A stretch of DNA of 64,000 nucleotides from Mesorhizobium comanense. GTDB taxonomy: Bacteria > Pseudomonadota > Alphaproteobacteria > Rhizobiales > Rhizobiaceae. Of the stretch, positions 8,480-18,605 are shown one piece after another (position 1 is the first letter of the stretch; each line of letters begins with the position of its first letter). The DNA is taken from NCBI RefSeq assembly GCF_005503535.1, contig NZ_SCNN01000014.1, positions 119,627 to 183,626 of the forward strand, read 5' to 3'. Under the pieces are notes generated by a model. That model did no database searches. It was not told the origin of the DNA and saw nothing but the letters and a program-made list of their open reading frames with translations. The position numbers and the translations under genes were made by a program.

Positions 8480-10150
8480 TTACCTCGTGACGAAAACCGT
8501 GACCAGCGGCTTCTTGCCCCACGCCTCGTTGGCCGCGCCACGCACCGCGCGCCGCACCGCCTCCTGCACCAGGTCGAGATCCTTCCGGCGCTGGCGCGGA
8601 ATAGAATCGACCGCGCCGACAGCGGCATCGAGCATCAGATCCTCGAGCGTCTCGCCGCTCGCATCGGCCTCGGCGACGCCGATGGCGACTAGGTCGGGAT
8701 CGCCGGCCAGTTCATATTTGTCGTCGAGCACGACATTGACCGCGACATGCCCGGCAAAGGACAGTTTGCGCCGGTCGCGAATACCCATCGCCTGGTCGGT
8801 GCCGATCAGATTGCCGTCCTTGTAGATACGGCCGAACGGCACCTGGTCGATGATGGCGGCGGGGCCGGGGGCAAGCCGCAGCATGTCGCCGTCGCGCACC
8901 TGCGCCACCTGGCCGATGCCGGAGGTCGACATCAGCGACCCCTGCGCCACCAGATGCGCGGCCTCGCCATGCACGGGAACGCCGATCTGCGGGCGCACCC
9001 ATTCATACATCTTGCGCAGTTCGCTGCGGCGTGGATGGCCGGAGACGTGCACCAGCGCGTCGCCGTCCTCGATGATCTTGATGCCGAGATCGATCAGGCG
9101 GTTCTTGATTTCGAGAATCGCCTTTTCGTTGCCGGGAATGGTGCGCGAGGAAAACACCACCGTGTCACCCGCCGTGAGCGATACCGATTTCATCTCGTCG
9201 CGCGACAGTTTCGCCAGCGCCGCCAGCGGTTCGCCCTGGCTGCCGGTGCAGATGATGACCAGATTTTCGCGCGGGATGAAGCCGAAATCCTCCTCGGCGA
9301 TGAACTCCGGCAGGCCGTCCATGTAGCCGAGCTCATCGGCCACGTCGATGACCCGCTTCAGCGAGCGCCCGAGCACCAGGCACTGGCGGCCGGCATCGCG
9401 CGCGGCCCGGGCGATGGAAACGATGCGCCCGACATTCGAGGAGAAGGTGGTGACGGCGACACGGCCCTTGGCCGCCTGGATGACGCCCTTGAGCCCCTCG
9501 CCCACCGCGACCTCCGAAGGCGATTCGCCTTCCCTGAGCGCATTGGTCGAATCGCAGACCAGGGCCAGAACGCCCTTGTCGCCATAGGCGCGGAACCGGG
9601 CCTCGTCTGTCTTGGGTCCGATCGTCGGCTCCGGATCGATCTTCCAGTCACCGGTGTGGATGACCGTGCCGGCCGGAGAGGTGATCGCCAGCGACATCGG
9701 TTCAGGAATGGAGTGGGCCACCGGAATGGCCTCGATCTCGAACGGGCCGACGGTGAATTTTTCGCCGGCCCGGTAGATCGTCACCGGGATTTTCGGCGCG
9801 CCTTGTTCGCCCTGCCGCTTGGCGTCCAGCAGTCCTGCGCTGAACGGCGTCATCCACACCGGCGCCTTCAGCTTCGGCCATGTATCGAGCAGCGCGCCGT
9901 AGTGATCCTCGTGTGCATGGGTGATGATGATGCCGCGCAGATTGGCGAGGTTCTCCTCGATGAAGCGCGTATCAGGCAGGATCAGGTCGACGCCCGGATG
10001 CGCCGCGTCGGGAAAGGTCACGCCGACATCGATGACGATCCACTCGCGCGCGTTCGGCGGCCCGTAGCCGTAGAGGGCGAAGTTCATGCCGATCTCGCCG
10101 ACGCCGCCGAGCGGCACGAAGACGAGTTCGGCGTTTTCCGCTTTCGCCAT
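8480..10150 (-). CDS. rnj: Ribonuclease J
   Basis: The 556-aa protein is a beta-CASP metallo-beta-lactamase nuclease for RNA processing and decay. The zinc motif ITHAHEDHYGAL is near residue 78. The beta-CASP region follows, and a C-terminal domain ends EAWGKKPLVTVFVTR. The start at 10150 (MAKAENAELVFVPLGG) was chosen over a non-family extension to 10192; AAGGGA lies about 8 bases upstream. It lies 94 bases downstream of birA on the same strand, the usual rhizobial order nuoN-birA-rnj. Confidence 0.94.
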   Translation of the reverse strand: MAKAENAELVFVPLGGVGEIGMNFALYGYGPPNAREWIVIDVGVTFPDAAHPGVDLILPDTRFIEENLANLRGIIITHAHEDHYGALLDTWPKLKAPVWMTPFSAGLLDAKRQGEQGAPKIPVTIYRAGEKFTVGPFEIEAIPVAHSIPEPMSLAITSPAGTVIHTGDWKIDPEPTIGPKTDEARFRAYGDKGVLALVCDSTNALREGESPSEVAVGEGLKGVIQAAKGRVAVTTFSSNVGRIVSIARAARDAGRQCLVLGRSLKRVIDVADELGYMDGLPEFIAEEDFGFIPRENLVIICTGSQGEPLAALAKLSRDEMKSVSLTAGDTVVFSSRTIPGNEKAILEIKNRLIDLGIKIIEDGDALVHVSGHPRRSELRKMYEWVRPQIGVPVHGEAAHLVAQGSLMSTSGIGQVAQVRDGDMLRLAPGPAAIIDQVPFGRIYKDGNLIGTDQAMGIRDRRKLSFAGHVAVNVVLDDKYELAGDPDLVAIGVAEADASGETLEDLMLDAAVGAVDSIPRQRRKDLDLVQEAVRRAVRGAANEAWGKKPLVTVFVTR

Positions 10151-10243
10151 TATTTTTCCCTTCCTGGCCCTCGGGCCAAGCCGTTGAAGCAATCCCAGGA
10201 AAAGTGTGTAACGGCTTTCCCACAGGAATTGCGCAAAAACAAA

Positions 10244-11065
10244 TCAAACCCGCGCGGACGCCACCGCGCCGAAATGCACGTCGCCAGCGGCAACCGTCAC
10301 AACTGACCCCTCACCGTCGCGGATCACGAAACGGCAGTCCTCGTCAATGGTCTCGAACACGCCGCGCACCACATTACCGTCAATTCTGACAGCAACCTCG
10401 CCGCCAAGGCCCGCCGCGCGCGCCAACCAGCGCCGCCTGACGGCGGCAAGGCCGCGCCCTTCGTCCCAGAGCCGCGCATTCTCGCTCCATGCATCCGACA
10501 GCGCCAGGAACAGCGTTTCGGCGTCGCATGTCGCGCCCAGGGCCTGAAGCGATGTCGCCGGATACGGCAAATCCGGCGGATGTGCCACCACATTGACGCC
10601 GATTCCGACCGCAACGGCGAACCGGCCGCCATCGAGCATCGCCGACTCCAGCAGGATACCGGCAAGCTTCGCGCCCGATGCGAGCACGTCGTTCGGCCAT
10701 TTCAGTTCGAAACGGTTCTGGCCCTGGCTGCCACCGTCGAGACCGATGGCGATGCGCCCCTTCGGCACCACCGCATCGAGCGCGTCGGCAAGCGACAGGC
10801 CGGCGACGAACCCCAGTGTCGCGGCAACGCGAAGCTCACCGCCGGTAATGAGCAGCAATGTCGCCGCCAGATTACCCTCGGGCGACACCCAGGCTCGGCC
10901 GCGCCGTCCGCGCCCGCTCTCCTGCTTCTTGGAAACGACCCATAATCTGCCGGTGTCGCCTGCCCTTGCATGGTCGAGCGCCACCGTGTTGGTGGAGCCG
11001 ACGCTGTCATGGGCCTCGAGCCGGAAGCCTTCCGACGCCGAGGTTGGGGCCAGCCGAAATGCCAT
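10244..11065 (-). CDS. birA: Biotin--[acetyl-CoA-carboxylase] ligase, class I
   Basis: Attaches biotin to the biotin carboxyl carrier protein. The 273-aa protein lacks the N-terminal DNA-binding domain of E. coli BirA, so it is probably an enzyme only. Visible motifs are SVGSTN (about 20-25), the biotinyl-AMP loop GRGRRGRAW (about 52-60) and KWPNDV (about 118). A C-terminal SH3-like domain ends the protein. The ATG at 11065 begins four bases after the nuoN stop, favouring co-transcription with the complex I operon. An ATG at 11101 would overlap nuoN and adds a non-family, basic leader. Confidence 0.9.
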   Translation of the reverse strand: MAFRLAPTSASEGFRLEAHDSVGSTNTVALDHARAGDTGRLWVVSKKQESGRGRRGRAWVSPEGNLAATLLLITGGELRVAATLGFVAGLSLADALDAVVPKGRIAIGLDGGSQGQNRFELKWPNDVLASGAKLAGILLESAMLDGGRFAVAVGIGVNVVAHPPDLPYPATSLQALGATCDAETLFLALSDAWSENARLWDEGRGLAAVRRRWLARAAGLGGEVAVRIDGNVVRGVFETIDEDCRFVIRDGEGSVVTVAAGDVHFGAVASARV

Positions 11066-11069
11066 CCCG

Positions 11070-12506
11070 TCAGAAGAACGTCTTGGCCGCGGCTTCGGCA
11101 TAGGTGCCGATCGGTCCGCCGATCAGCACGTAAAACAGCACGAAGGCGCCGGACACGCCGAGCACGAGGCGCAATTCGCTCGCCATCGGCACGAAACCGC
11201 CGACCGGCTCATCGAACCACATGATCTTGATGATGCGCAGATAGTAGTAGGCGCCCACCACCGAGGCCAGCACGCCGATGATCGCCAGCGCGTAGAGATG
11301 CGCGTTGATGGCGGCGAGGAAGACGTACCACTTCCCCCAGAAGCCGGCGAGCGGCGGGATGCCGGCCAGCGAGAACATCAGGATGGTGAGAATCGTGGCC
11401 ATGATCGGGTTGGTCGAGGACAGGCCGGCCAGATCGCTGATCTGTTCGACATTGCCCTCCTTGCGCCGCATGGCGAGGATGAAGGCGAAGGTGCCGAGCG
11501 TCATCACCAGATAGATCAGCATGTAGATGGCCACGCCGCGCACGCCGGCCTGGCTGTTGGCGGCGAGGCCGACCAGCGCATAGCCCATGTGACCGATCGA
11601 GGAGTAAGCCATCAGCCGCTTGATGTTGGTCTGGCCGATCGCGGCGAAGGCGCCGAGCGCCATCGAGGCGATCGAAATGAAGACGATGATCTGTTGCCAG
11701 TCCGAAGCGATCGGCTTGAACGCACCCATGGTGACGCGCACGATCAGCGCCATCGCAGCCATCTTGGGGGCCGCCGCCAGGAAGGCGGTCACCGGTGTCG
11801 GCGCGCCTTCATAGACGTCGGGCGTCCACATGTGGAACGGCACGGCCGAGATCTTGAAGGCAAGGCCGGCCAGCACGAAGACCAGGCCGAAGACGAGACC
11901 AAGCTGGCGTTCGCCGCTGCCAAGTGCCGAGGCGATCTCCTGGAAGCCGGTGTTGCCGGTGTAGCCGTAGACGAGGCTGATGCCGTAGAGCAGCATGCCG
12001 GACGACAGCGCGCCGAGGACGAAATATTTCAGGCCGGCTTCCGTCGAACGGACATTGTCGCGGTTGATCGCGGCCAGCACGTAGATCGCCAGCGACTGCA
12101 GTTCGAGGCCGAGATAGAGGCCGATCATGCCGTTGGCCGAGATCATCAGCATCATGCCGAGCGTGCACAACAGGATCAGCACAGGATATTCGAACTTGTC
12201 GAAACGCTCGGCCTTGGCAAAGCGCATCGACATGACCAGCGTCACCGCCGAGCCGACCAGGGCCAGCACCTTCATGAAGCGGGCGAAGGAATCCTGGATG
12301 AAGGCATGGCCATAGGCGGTGCCCTGCCCCGTGGAGAAGATCAGCCAGGCACCCGATATCACCAGCACGGCAACCGCAAGGCCGGTCACCGTGTTGGCGG
12401 TGTTGGAGCGCGAATAGGCTCCGACCATCAGCAGCGCCAGCGCGCCGATGGCAAGGATCAGCTCGGGCGTCGAGAGCGACAGGCTGGAGAGAAGGTCCGG
12501 CGTCAT
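11070..12506 (-). CDS. nuoN: NADH-quinone oxidoreductase subunit N
   Basis: A 478-aa antiporter-like membrane subunit of complex I, in the proton-pumping arm, with about 14 membrane helices. The conserved proton-channel segments are around VYEGAPTPVTAFLAAAPKMAA and SSIGHMGYALVG. The ATG at 12506 was preferred over an in-frame TTG at 12515. It is the last nuo gene of the operon, 18 bases after nuoM. Confidence 0.95.
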   Translation of the reverse strand: MTPDLLSSLSLSTPELILAIGALALLMVGAYSRSNTANTVTGLAVAVLVISGAWLIFSTGQGTAYGHAFIQDSFARFMKVLALVGSAVTLVMSMRFAKAERFDKFEYPVLILLCTLGMMLMISANGMIGLYLGLELQSLAIYVLAAINRDNVRSTEAGLKYFVLGALSSGMLLYGISLVYGYTGNTGFQEIASALGSGERQLGLVFGLVFVLAGLAFKISAVPFHMWTPDVYEGAPTPVTAFLAAAPKMAAMALIVRVTMGAFKPIASDWQQIIVFISIASMALGAFAAIGQTNIKRLMAYSSIGHMGYALVGLAANSQAGVRGVAIYMLIYLVMTLGTFAFILAMRRKEGNVEQISDLAGLSSTNPIMATILTILMFSLAGIPPLAGFWGKWYVFLAAINAHLYALAIIGVLASVVGAYYYLRIIKIMWFDEPVGGFVPMASELRLVLGVSGAFVLFYVLIGGPIGTYAEAAAKTFF

Positions 12507-12524
12507 GGTTCGCAAAACCCCTGG

Positions 12525-14030
12525 TCAGTTCGCCGCCGCGGTCTGCGCGGCGCCGATGGATGCGGTGACATTGGTGACGAGCGACTTGACCGACTGGGCC
12601 GTCGCGTTGAAGACGGGAGCGGGATAGACGCCGAAGAAGATGACCAGCACGACCAGCGGATAGATGATCGCCTTTTCGCGCGTCGACAGGTCGAGCAGCC
12701 CCTTCAGGCTATCCTTGGTCAGCGCACCGAAGATCACCCGGCGGTAGAGCCAGAGCGCGTAGGCGGCCGACAGGATGACGCCCGTGGCGGAGAAGAACGC
12801 CACCCAGGTATTGACCCGGAACACGCCGAGCATGGTCAGGAACTCGCCGATGAAGCCTGACGTTCCCGGCAGGCCGACATTGGCCATGGTGAAGATCAGG
12901 AACACGGTGGCGTATTTCGGCATGTTGTTGACCAGGCCGCCATAGGCCGCGATCTCACGCGTGTGCATGCGGTCGTAGATGACGCCGACGCACAGGAACA
13001 GCGCGCCCGAGACCAGGCCGTGGCTTAGCATCTGGAAGATCGCGCCCTGCACGCCTTCCTGGTTCATGGCGAAGATGCCCATGGTGACGAAGCCCATATG
13101 GGCGACCGACGAATAGGCGATCAGCTTCTTCATGTCCTCCTGCATCAGCGCCACCAGCGAGGTGTAGATGATGGCGACGACCGACAGCGTGAACACCAGT
13201 GGCGCGAACATCTCGGATGCCAGCGGGAACATCGGCAGGGAGAAACGCAGGAAGCCGTACCCACCCATTTTCAGGAGAATGCCGGCCAGGATGACCGAGC
13301 CCGCCGTCGGCGCCTCGACGTGCGCGTCCGGCAACCAGGTGTGAACCGGCCACATCGGCATCTTCACGGCGAAGGAAGCGAAGAAGGCGAGCCATAGCCA
13401 GGTCTGCATGTTGGCCGGGAAATTATGCGTCAGAAGCGTCGGAATGTCTGTCGTGCCGGCCTGGAAGAACATCGCCATGATGGCGAGCAGCATCAGCACC
13501 GAACCGGCCAGCGTATAGAGGAAGAACTTAAACGAGGCATAGACGCGCCGCTTGCCGCCCCACACGCCGATGATGATGAACATCGGGATCAGGCCAGCTT
13601 CGAAGAAGACGTAGAACAGCACGATATCGAGCGCGCAGAACACGCCGATCATCAGCGTTTCCAAGAGCAGGAAGGCGATCATATAGGCCTTGACCCGCTT
13701 CTCGATCGCTTCCCACGACGCCAGAATGCACAGCGGCATCAGGAAGGTCGTCAGGATGACGAAGAGCATCGAGATGCCGTCGACGCCCATATGGTAGGAG
13801 ATGCCGGAATCGAGCCAGGCGTATTTTTCCACGAACTGGAAGCCGGCCTGCGAATTGTCGAAGCCGGTCCAGATGAACAGCGACACCACGAAGGTGAATG
13901 CCGTGGTTATGAACGCGATGGCGCGGATGTTGCGGCGCGCGTTTTCACTGTCATCCCGGATGAACAGGATAAGCAGCACACCAACCAGCGGCAGGAAGGT
14001 GACCAGCGAGAGGATTGGCCAGGCGGTCAT
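12525..14030 (-). CDS. nuoM: NADH-quinone oxidoreductase subunit M
   Basis: A 501-aa antiporter-like complex I subunit. The signature MWPVHTWLPDAHVEAPT and the following VILAGILLKMGGYG identify NuoM. There are about 14 membrane helices. Its ATG shares one base with the nuoL stop (TGATG at 14030), so translation is probably coupled. Confidence 0.96.
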   Translation of the reverse strand: MTAWPILSLVTFLPLVGVLLILFIRDDSENARRNIRAIAFITTAFTFVVSLFIWTGFDNSQAGFQFVEKYAWLDSGISYHMGVDGISMLFVILTTFLMPLCILASWEAIEKRVKAYMIAFLLLETLMIGVFCALDIVLFYVFFEAGLIPMFIIIGVWGGKRRVYASFKFFLYTLAGSVLMLLAIMAMFFQAGTTDIPTLLTHNFPANMQTWLWLAFFASFAVKMPMWPVHTWLPDAHVEAPTAGSVILAGILLKMGGYGFLRFSLPMFPLASEMFAPLVFTLSVVAIIYTSLVALMQEDMKKLIAYSSVAHMGFVTMGIFAMNQEGVQGAIFQMLSHGLVSGALFLCVGVIYDRMHTREIAAYGGLVNNMPKYATVFLIFTMANVGLPGTSGFIGEFLTMLGVFRVNTWVAFFSATGVILSAAYALWLYRRVIFGALTKDSLKGLLDLSTREKAIIYPLVVLVIFFGVYPAPVFNATAQSVKSLVTNVTASIGAAQTAAAN

Positions 14031-16003
14031 CAGAGCATCATCCAGGTGACGAGTGCGGCAACGCCGATCAGCATGGCGAAGGCATAGTGGTAGAGGTAGC
14101 CGGTCTGCAACTTGACGACGCGGTTGGTGACATCGACGACGCGCGCCGAAATACCGTCAGGCCCGAGCCCGTCGATGACGGTGCCGTCGCCGGTCTTCCA
14201 CAGGAAATGGCCAAGGCGCTTGGCGGGCCGCACGAACAGGAAGTCGTAGAGCTCGTCGAAATACCACTTGTTGAGCAGGAAGGCGTAGAGCCCGCGATGC
14301 TGCGCGGCGAGATTGGCGGGCATTTCCGGCGAGCGGATGTAGAACTTCCAGGCCACCAGCAGACCGATCAGCATCGCGACGAAGGGCGACAGTTCGACCC
14401 AAAGCGGCGATTCATGGATCTCGTGCAGGATGTGGTTATCAGGCAGCGTGAACAGCGAAGCCTTCCAGAACGCTTCGTAGCCCTCGCCGATGAAGGAATT
14501 GTGGAAAATGATGCCGGCAAAGAGCGCGCCGGCGGCCAGGATGAACAGCGGCACCAGCATGACGGGCGGCGATTCATGCACATGGTGCATGACCTCGTGG
14601 CTCGCGCGCGGCTTGCCATGGAAGGTCATGAAGATCAGCCGCCAGGAATAGAAGGACGTGAAGCAGGCAGCGATGACCAGAAGCACGAAGGCAAGGCCCG
14701 CGACCGCATTGTGGCCGACGAAGGCGCTCTCGATAATGGCGTCCTTGGAGAAGAAGCCGGCCGTGCCGATGACGGTCACCGGAATGCCGACGCCGGTCAG
14801 CGCCAGCGTGCCGATCACCATCATCCAGTAGGTGGTCGGGATCAGCTTCCTCAGGCCACCCATCTTGCGCATGTCCTGCTCGTCGGACACGGCATGGATG
14901 ACCGAGCCGGAACCGAGGAACAGCAGCGCCTTGAAGAAGGCGTGCGTGAACAGGTGGAAGATCGCCGCGCCATAGGCGCCGACGCCCAGCGCCACGAACA
15001 TGTAGCCGAGCTGCGAACAGGTCGAATAGGCGATGACGCGCTTGATGTCGTTCTGCACCAGGCCGACGGTCGCGGCGAAGAAGGCGGTGAAGGCGCCGAT
15101 GAAGGTGACGACCGTCAGCGCCGAATGCGACAGCTCGAACAGCGGCGACAGGCGCGCCAGCATGAACACGCCGGCCGTCACCATGGTGGCGGCATGGATG
15201 AGCGCGGACACCGGAGTCGGGCCTTCCATGGCGTCGGGCAGCCAGGTGTGCAGCGGCACCTGCGCCGACTTGCCCATGGCGCCCATGAACAGCAGCAGGC
15301 ACACGACGGTCATCGCCGCCTGCTTGTCCAGCGCATGGCCGAGGAAAGTCAGCACGGCGGCACCGTGCGGGGCGCCTTCAGCCGGAACGAACGTCGCCGC
15401 ATTGGCGAAGATGGTGCCCAGATTGACCGAACCGAACAGAACGAACACGCCGAAGATGCCGAGCGCGAAACCGAAATCGCCGACGCGGTTGACCACGAAG
15501 GCCTTGATGGCAGCGGCGTTGGCGGAGGGCTTCTTGTACCAGAAGCCGATCAGCAGGTAGGACGCCAGGCCCACCCCTTCCCAGCCGAAGAACATCTGCA
15601 CGAGGTTGTCGGCCGTCACCAGCATCAGCATGGCGAAGGTGAACAGCGACAGATAGGCGAAGAAGCGCGGCCGGTTCGGATCGTGGTGCATGTAGCCGAT
15701 CGAATAGATGTGGACCAGCGCCGAGACGGTGTTGACCACCACCAGCATCACCACCGTCAGCGTGTCGATGCGCAGCGCCCAGGAGACGTCAAGGCCGCCG
15801 GACTGGATCCAGTGCAGCACCGGCACCGTGAACACCTCGCCGTGGCCGAAGCCGACGCTGAAGAAGGCAACCCATGAGAGCGCGGCCGAGATCACCAGGA
15901 AACCCGACGTGATGTATTCGGATGCCTTGGCGCCGAGCGAATTGCCGAACAGGCCGACGATCAGGAAGCCGAGAAGCGGAAGGAAGACGATCGCTTGATA
16001 CAT
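14030..16003 (-). CDS. nuoL: NADH-quinone oxidoreductase subunit L
   Basis: The 657-aa distal membrane-arm subunit of complex I. It contains the antiporter signature PLHTWLPDAMEGPTPVSALIHAATMV near residue 240 (quoted by its ends PLHTWLPDAM and SALIHAATMV) and the long C-terminal region expected for the lateral helix. It starts MYQAIVFLPLLGF, 10 bases after nuoK. Confidence 0.96.
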   Translation of the reverse strand: MYQAIVFLPLLGFLIVGLFGNSLGAKASEYITSGFLVISAALSWVAFFSVGFGHGEVFTVPVLHWIQSGGLDVSWALRIDTLTVVMLVVVNTVSALVHIYSIGYMHHDPNRPRFFAYLSLFTFAMLMLVTADNLVQMFFGWEGVGLASYLLIGFWYKKPSANAAAIKAFVVNRVGDFGFALGIFGVFVLFGSVNLGTIFANAATFVPAEGAPHGAAVLTFLGHALDKQAAMTVVCLLLFMGAMGKSAQVPLHTWLPDAMEGPTPVSALIHAATMVTAGVFMLARLSPLFELSHSALTVVTFIGAFTAFFAATVGLVQNDIKRVIAYSTCSQLGYMFVALGVGAYGAAIFHLFTHAFFKALLFLGSGSVIHAVSDEQDMRKMGGLRKLIPTTYWMMVIGTLALTGVGIPVTVIGTAGFFSKDAIIESAFVGHNAVAGLAFVLLVIAACFTSFYSWRLIFMTFHGKPRASHEVMHHVHESPPVMLVPLFILAAGALFAGIIFHNSFIGEGYEAFWKASLFTLPDNHILHEIHESPLWVELSPFVAMLIGLLVAWKFYIRSPEMPANLAAQHRGLYAFLLNKWYFDELYDFLFVRPAKRLGHFLWKTGDGTVIDGLGPDGISARVVDVTNRVVKLQTGYLYHYAFAMLIGVAALVTWMML

Positions 16004-16013
16004 AATAGCCCCG

Positions 16014-16322
16014 TCAACCCTTCATCATGTTCACGTCTTCGACCGCGATCGAACCGCGGTTGCGGAAGAAGACGACCAGAATCGCAAGTCCGATCGCGGC
16101 CTCTGCCGCCGCGACAGTCAGCACGAACAGCGCGAACACCTGGCCGACCAGATCGCCGAGCGCCGCCGAGAAGGCGACGAAATTGATGTTGACCGCAAGC
16201 AGGATCAGTTCGACCGACATCAGGATGACGATGACGTTCTTGCGGTTCAGGAAGATGCCGAACACGCCGAGCGTGAACAGAACAGCCGATACGGTCAGAT
16301 AATGTGCGATGCCGACGACCAT
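16014..16322 (-). CDS. nuoK: NADH-quinone oxidoreductase subunit K
   Basis: A 102-aa three-helix membrane subunit. The conserved Glu of the second helix is in MSVELILLAVN, and a second is in AAAEAAIGLA of the third helix. These residues are part of the proton path in the family. It starts one base after the nuoJ stop codon. Confidence 0.95.
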   Translation of the reverse strand: MVVGIAHYLTVSAVLFTLGVFGIFLNRKNVIVILMSVELILLAVNINFVAFSAALGDLVGQVFALFVLTVAAAEAAIGLAILVVFFRNRGSIAVEDVNMMKG

Positions 16323-16323
16323 C

Positions 16324-16944
16324 TCAGACTCCTTCGCCCGACTTGACCTTGCGGATTTCCATGCCGGTCGCCGGCGTCCGGCCGACCTGGGCTGCGATCG
16401 ACTGCCGCTTGACCCCTTCCTTGTGGCGCAACGTGAGCACGATGGCGCCGATCATGGCGACCAGCAGCACGAGGCCCGAAATCTGGAAGTAGTAGAGGTA
16501 GTCGGTATAGAGGATGTCGCCGAGCGCTGCCGTATTGGAACGCGTGGCAAGGTCGGGAATGGGCTTGGCGACCGTCGACGCAAGCTTCGGCGCGAAAGTG
16601 TAGCCGCCCAGAACGACGATCAGTTCGGCCGCCAGGATCAGTCCGACCAGGGCGCCGATCGGCGCGTATTGCAAGGCGCCGCTCTTGAGTTCGGCGAAGT
16701 CGACGTCGAGCATCATGACGACGAACAGGAACAGCACCATGACGGCGCCGACATACACGACGAGCAGGATCATCGCCAGGAACTCGGCGCCCGTCAGCAT
16801 GAACAGGCCGGCGGCATTGAAGAAGGTCAGGATCAGGAACAGCACCGAATGCACGGGGTTGCGCGACGAAATGACCATGAACGCCGATGCCACGGCGACA
16901 AAGGCGAAGAGGTAGAAGAAGGCCGCCTCTAGTCCACTCAGCAT
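16324..16944 (-). CDS. nuoJ: NADH-quinone oxidoreductase subunit J
   Basis: A membrane subunit of about 206 aa with five predicted helices. The conserved VVYVGAVMVLFLFVVMML segment is present. ATG 16944 was chosen because GGGGGAT lies about 7 bases upstream and the family begins near MLSGLEAAFFYLF. An ATG at 16983 is in frame but adds a polar leader. The 124 bases between nuoI and nuoJ (16945-17068) hold nothing recognisable. Confidence 0.93.
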   Translation of the reverse strand: MLSGLEAAFFYLFAFVAVASAFMVISSRNPVHSVLFLILTFFNAAGLFMLTGAEFLAMILLVVYVGAVMVLFLFVVMMLDVDFAELKSGALQYAPIGALVGLILAAELIVVLGGYTFAPKLASTVAKPIPDLATRSNTAALGDILYTDYLYYFQISGLVLLVAMIGAIVLTLRHKEGVKRQSIAAQVGRTPATGMEIRKVKSGEGV

Positions 16945-17068
16945 TGGGGATCCCCCGGGTTCCTGTGCGGACATGACGATCACGCCTTGTCCGATTTCTG
17001 CCGCCGCCTCCGGCTGGCAAGTTGCTTGTCCTTAGACGAGGCCCCTCGCCCCGTCCATGCGTCAAATA

Positions 17069-17560
17069 TCAGCGGTACGGCGCATCCAGCGAGATGTTGC
17101 GCGCCAGTTCGCGTTCCCACCGGTCGCCGTTCGCCAACAGCTTGTCCTTGTCGTAGTAGAGCTCCTCGCGCGTCTCCGTCGCGAACTCGAAATTCGGCCC
17201 CTCGACGATGGCGTCGACCGGGCAGGCTTCCTGGCAGAAGCCGCAATAGATGCACTTCACCATGTCGATGTCGTATCGCACCGTGCGGCGCGTGCCGTCA
17301 TTGCGGCGCGGACCGGCCTCGATGGTGATCGCCTGTGCCGGGCAGATCGCCTCGCACAATTTGCAGGCGATGCAGCGCTCTTCGCCATTGGGGTAGCGGC
17401 GCAACGCATGCTCGCCCCGGAAGCGCGGACTGGTCGGGCCCTTCTCGTGCGGATAGTTGATCGTCTCCTTCGGCGCGAAGAACTGGCGCATCGACAGGAA
17501 GAAGGCGCTGACGAAATCCTGCAACAGAAGCGATTTGGCGGCTTGGCCGAGAGCGGACAT
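17069..17560 (-). CDS. nuoI: NADH-quinone oxidoreductase subunit I
   Basis: A 163-aa ferredoxin-like subunit carrying two [4Fe-4S] clusters (N6a and N6b) through CIACKLCEAICP and CIYCGFCQEACP. It passes electrons along the hydrophilic arm to NuoB. The ATG overlaps the nuoH stop (TGATG at 17560). A longer open frame running upstream to 18439 is a shadow of nuoH. Confidence 0.96.
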   Translation of the reverse strand: MSALGQAAKSLLLQDFVSAFFLSMRQFFAPKETINYPHEKGPTSPRFRGEHALRRYPNGEERCIACKLCEAICPAQAITIEAGPRRNDGTRRTVRYDIDMVKCIYCGFCQEACPVDAIVEGPNFEFATETREELYYDKDKLLANGDRWERELARNISLDAPYR

Positions 17561-18603
17561 CACGCAAACCCCGTGATCTTGAGGAAGGCGGCGGTGGCGA
17601 CCACCATGAACAGCGAGATCGGCAGGAACACCTTCCAGCCCAGGCGCATCAACTGGTCGTAGCGGTAGCGCGGCACGAAGGCCTTCACCATCGAAATGCC
17701 GAAGAACACGAAACAGACCTTCAGCACGAACCAGATCACGCCGGGCACCCAGGTGAACGGCGCGAAATCGAACGGAGGCAGCCAGCCGCCGAGGAACAGG
17801 ATGGTCGCCAGCGCGCACATCAGCACGATCGCGACATACTCGCCGAGGAAGAACAGCAGGAACGGCGTCGATGAATATTCGACCATGTGGCCGGCGACCA
17901 GCTCCGATTCGGCTTCGACCAGATCGAAGGGCGGCCGGTTCGTCTCGGCCAGCGCCGAGATGAAGAAGATGATGAACATCGGGAACAGACACAGCCAGTT
18001 CCAGTCGAGGAACGTGTTGGGCAGCCCAAGCCTGGTTCCGAGCCCACCCTGCTGCGACAGCACGATATCGCTGAGATTGAGCGAGCCGGCGGTGAGCAGC
18101 ACGGTGACGATGACGAAGCCGATCGAGACTTCGTAGGACACCATCTGTGCCGCCGAGCGCAGCGCGCCGAGGAACGGATATTTCGAGTTCGACGCCCAGC
18201 CGCCCATGATCACGCCGTAGACCTCGAGCGAGGAGATGGCGAAGACATAGAGGATGCCGACATTGACGTTGGCGATCGCCCAGCCCTCGTTGACCGGGAT
18301 GACCGCCCAGGCCGAGATCGCCAGCACCGCGGAGACCAGCGGCGCCAAAAGGAACACGCCCTTGTTGGCGCCGGACGGAATGACCGGTTCCTTGAATACG
18401 AATTTCAACAGGTCGGCGAAGGCCTGCAGCGTGCCCCACGGGCCGACGACGTTCGGGCCGCGGCGCAACTGCACCGCCGCCCAGATCTTGCGGTCGGCGT
18501 AGAGGATGTAGGCGACGAAGACCAGCAGCACCACGATCAGCACGACCGACTTCAAAAGGATCAGCAGCGCCGGCAGCACGTAGAAGGAGAAGAAGGTTTC
18601 CAT
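17560..18603 (-). CDS. nuoH: NADH-quinone oxidoreductase subunit H
   Basis: A 347-aa membrane subunit with about eight helices at the quinone-binding interface. The conserved loop EAESELVAGHMVEYSS and the motif RRGPNVVGPWG near residue 40 are present. The ATG at 18603 begins METFFSFYVLP, two bases after the nuoG stop. An in-frame ATG at 18651 would overlap nuoG and adds unrelated sequence. Confidence 0.96.
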   Translation of the reverse strand: METFFSFYVLPALLILLKSVVLIVVLLVFVAYILYADRKIWAAVQLRRGPNVVGPWGTLQAFADLLKFVFKEPVIPSGANKGVFLLAPLVSAVLAISAWAVIPVNEGWAIANVNVGILYVFAISSLEVYGVIMGGWASNSKYPFLGALRSAAQMVSYEVSIGFVIVTVLLTAGSLNLSDIVLSQQGGLGTRLGLPNTFLDWNWLCLFPMFIIFFISALAETNRPPFDLVEAESELVAGHMVEYSSTPFLLFFLGEYVAIVLMCALATILFLGGWLPPFDFAPFTWVPGVIWFVLKVCFVFFGISMVKAFVPRYRYDQLMRLGWKVFLPISLFMVVATAAFLKITGFA

Positions 18604-18605
18604 GC

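Noticed and set aside
10593..12860. A 755-codon plus-strand frame rich in His, Asp and Arg
   Set aside because: Shadow of nuoN and nuoM; the composition is typical of antisense to membrane-protein genes.
14015..15877. A 620-codon plus-strand frame
   Set aside because: Antisense shadow of nuoL, with the same His/Gln/Arg-rich composition.
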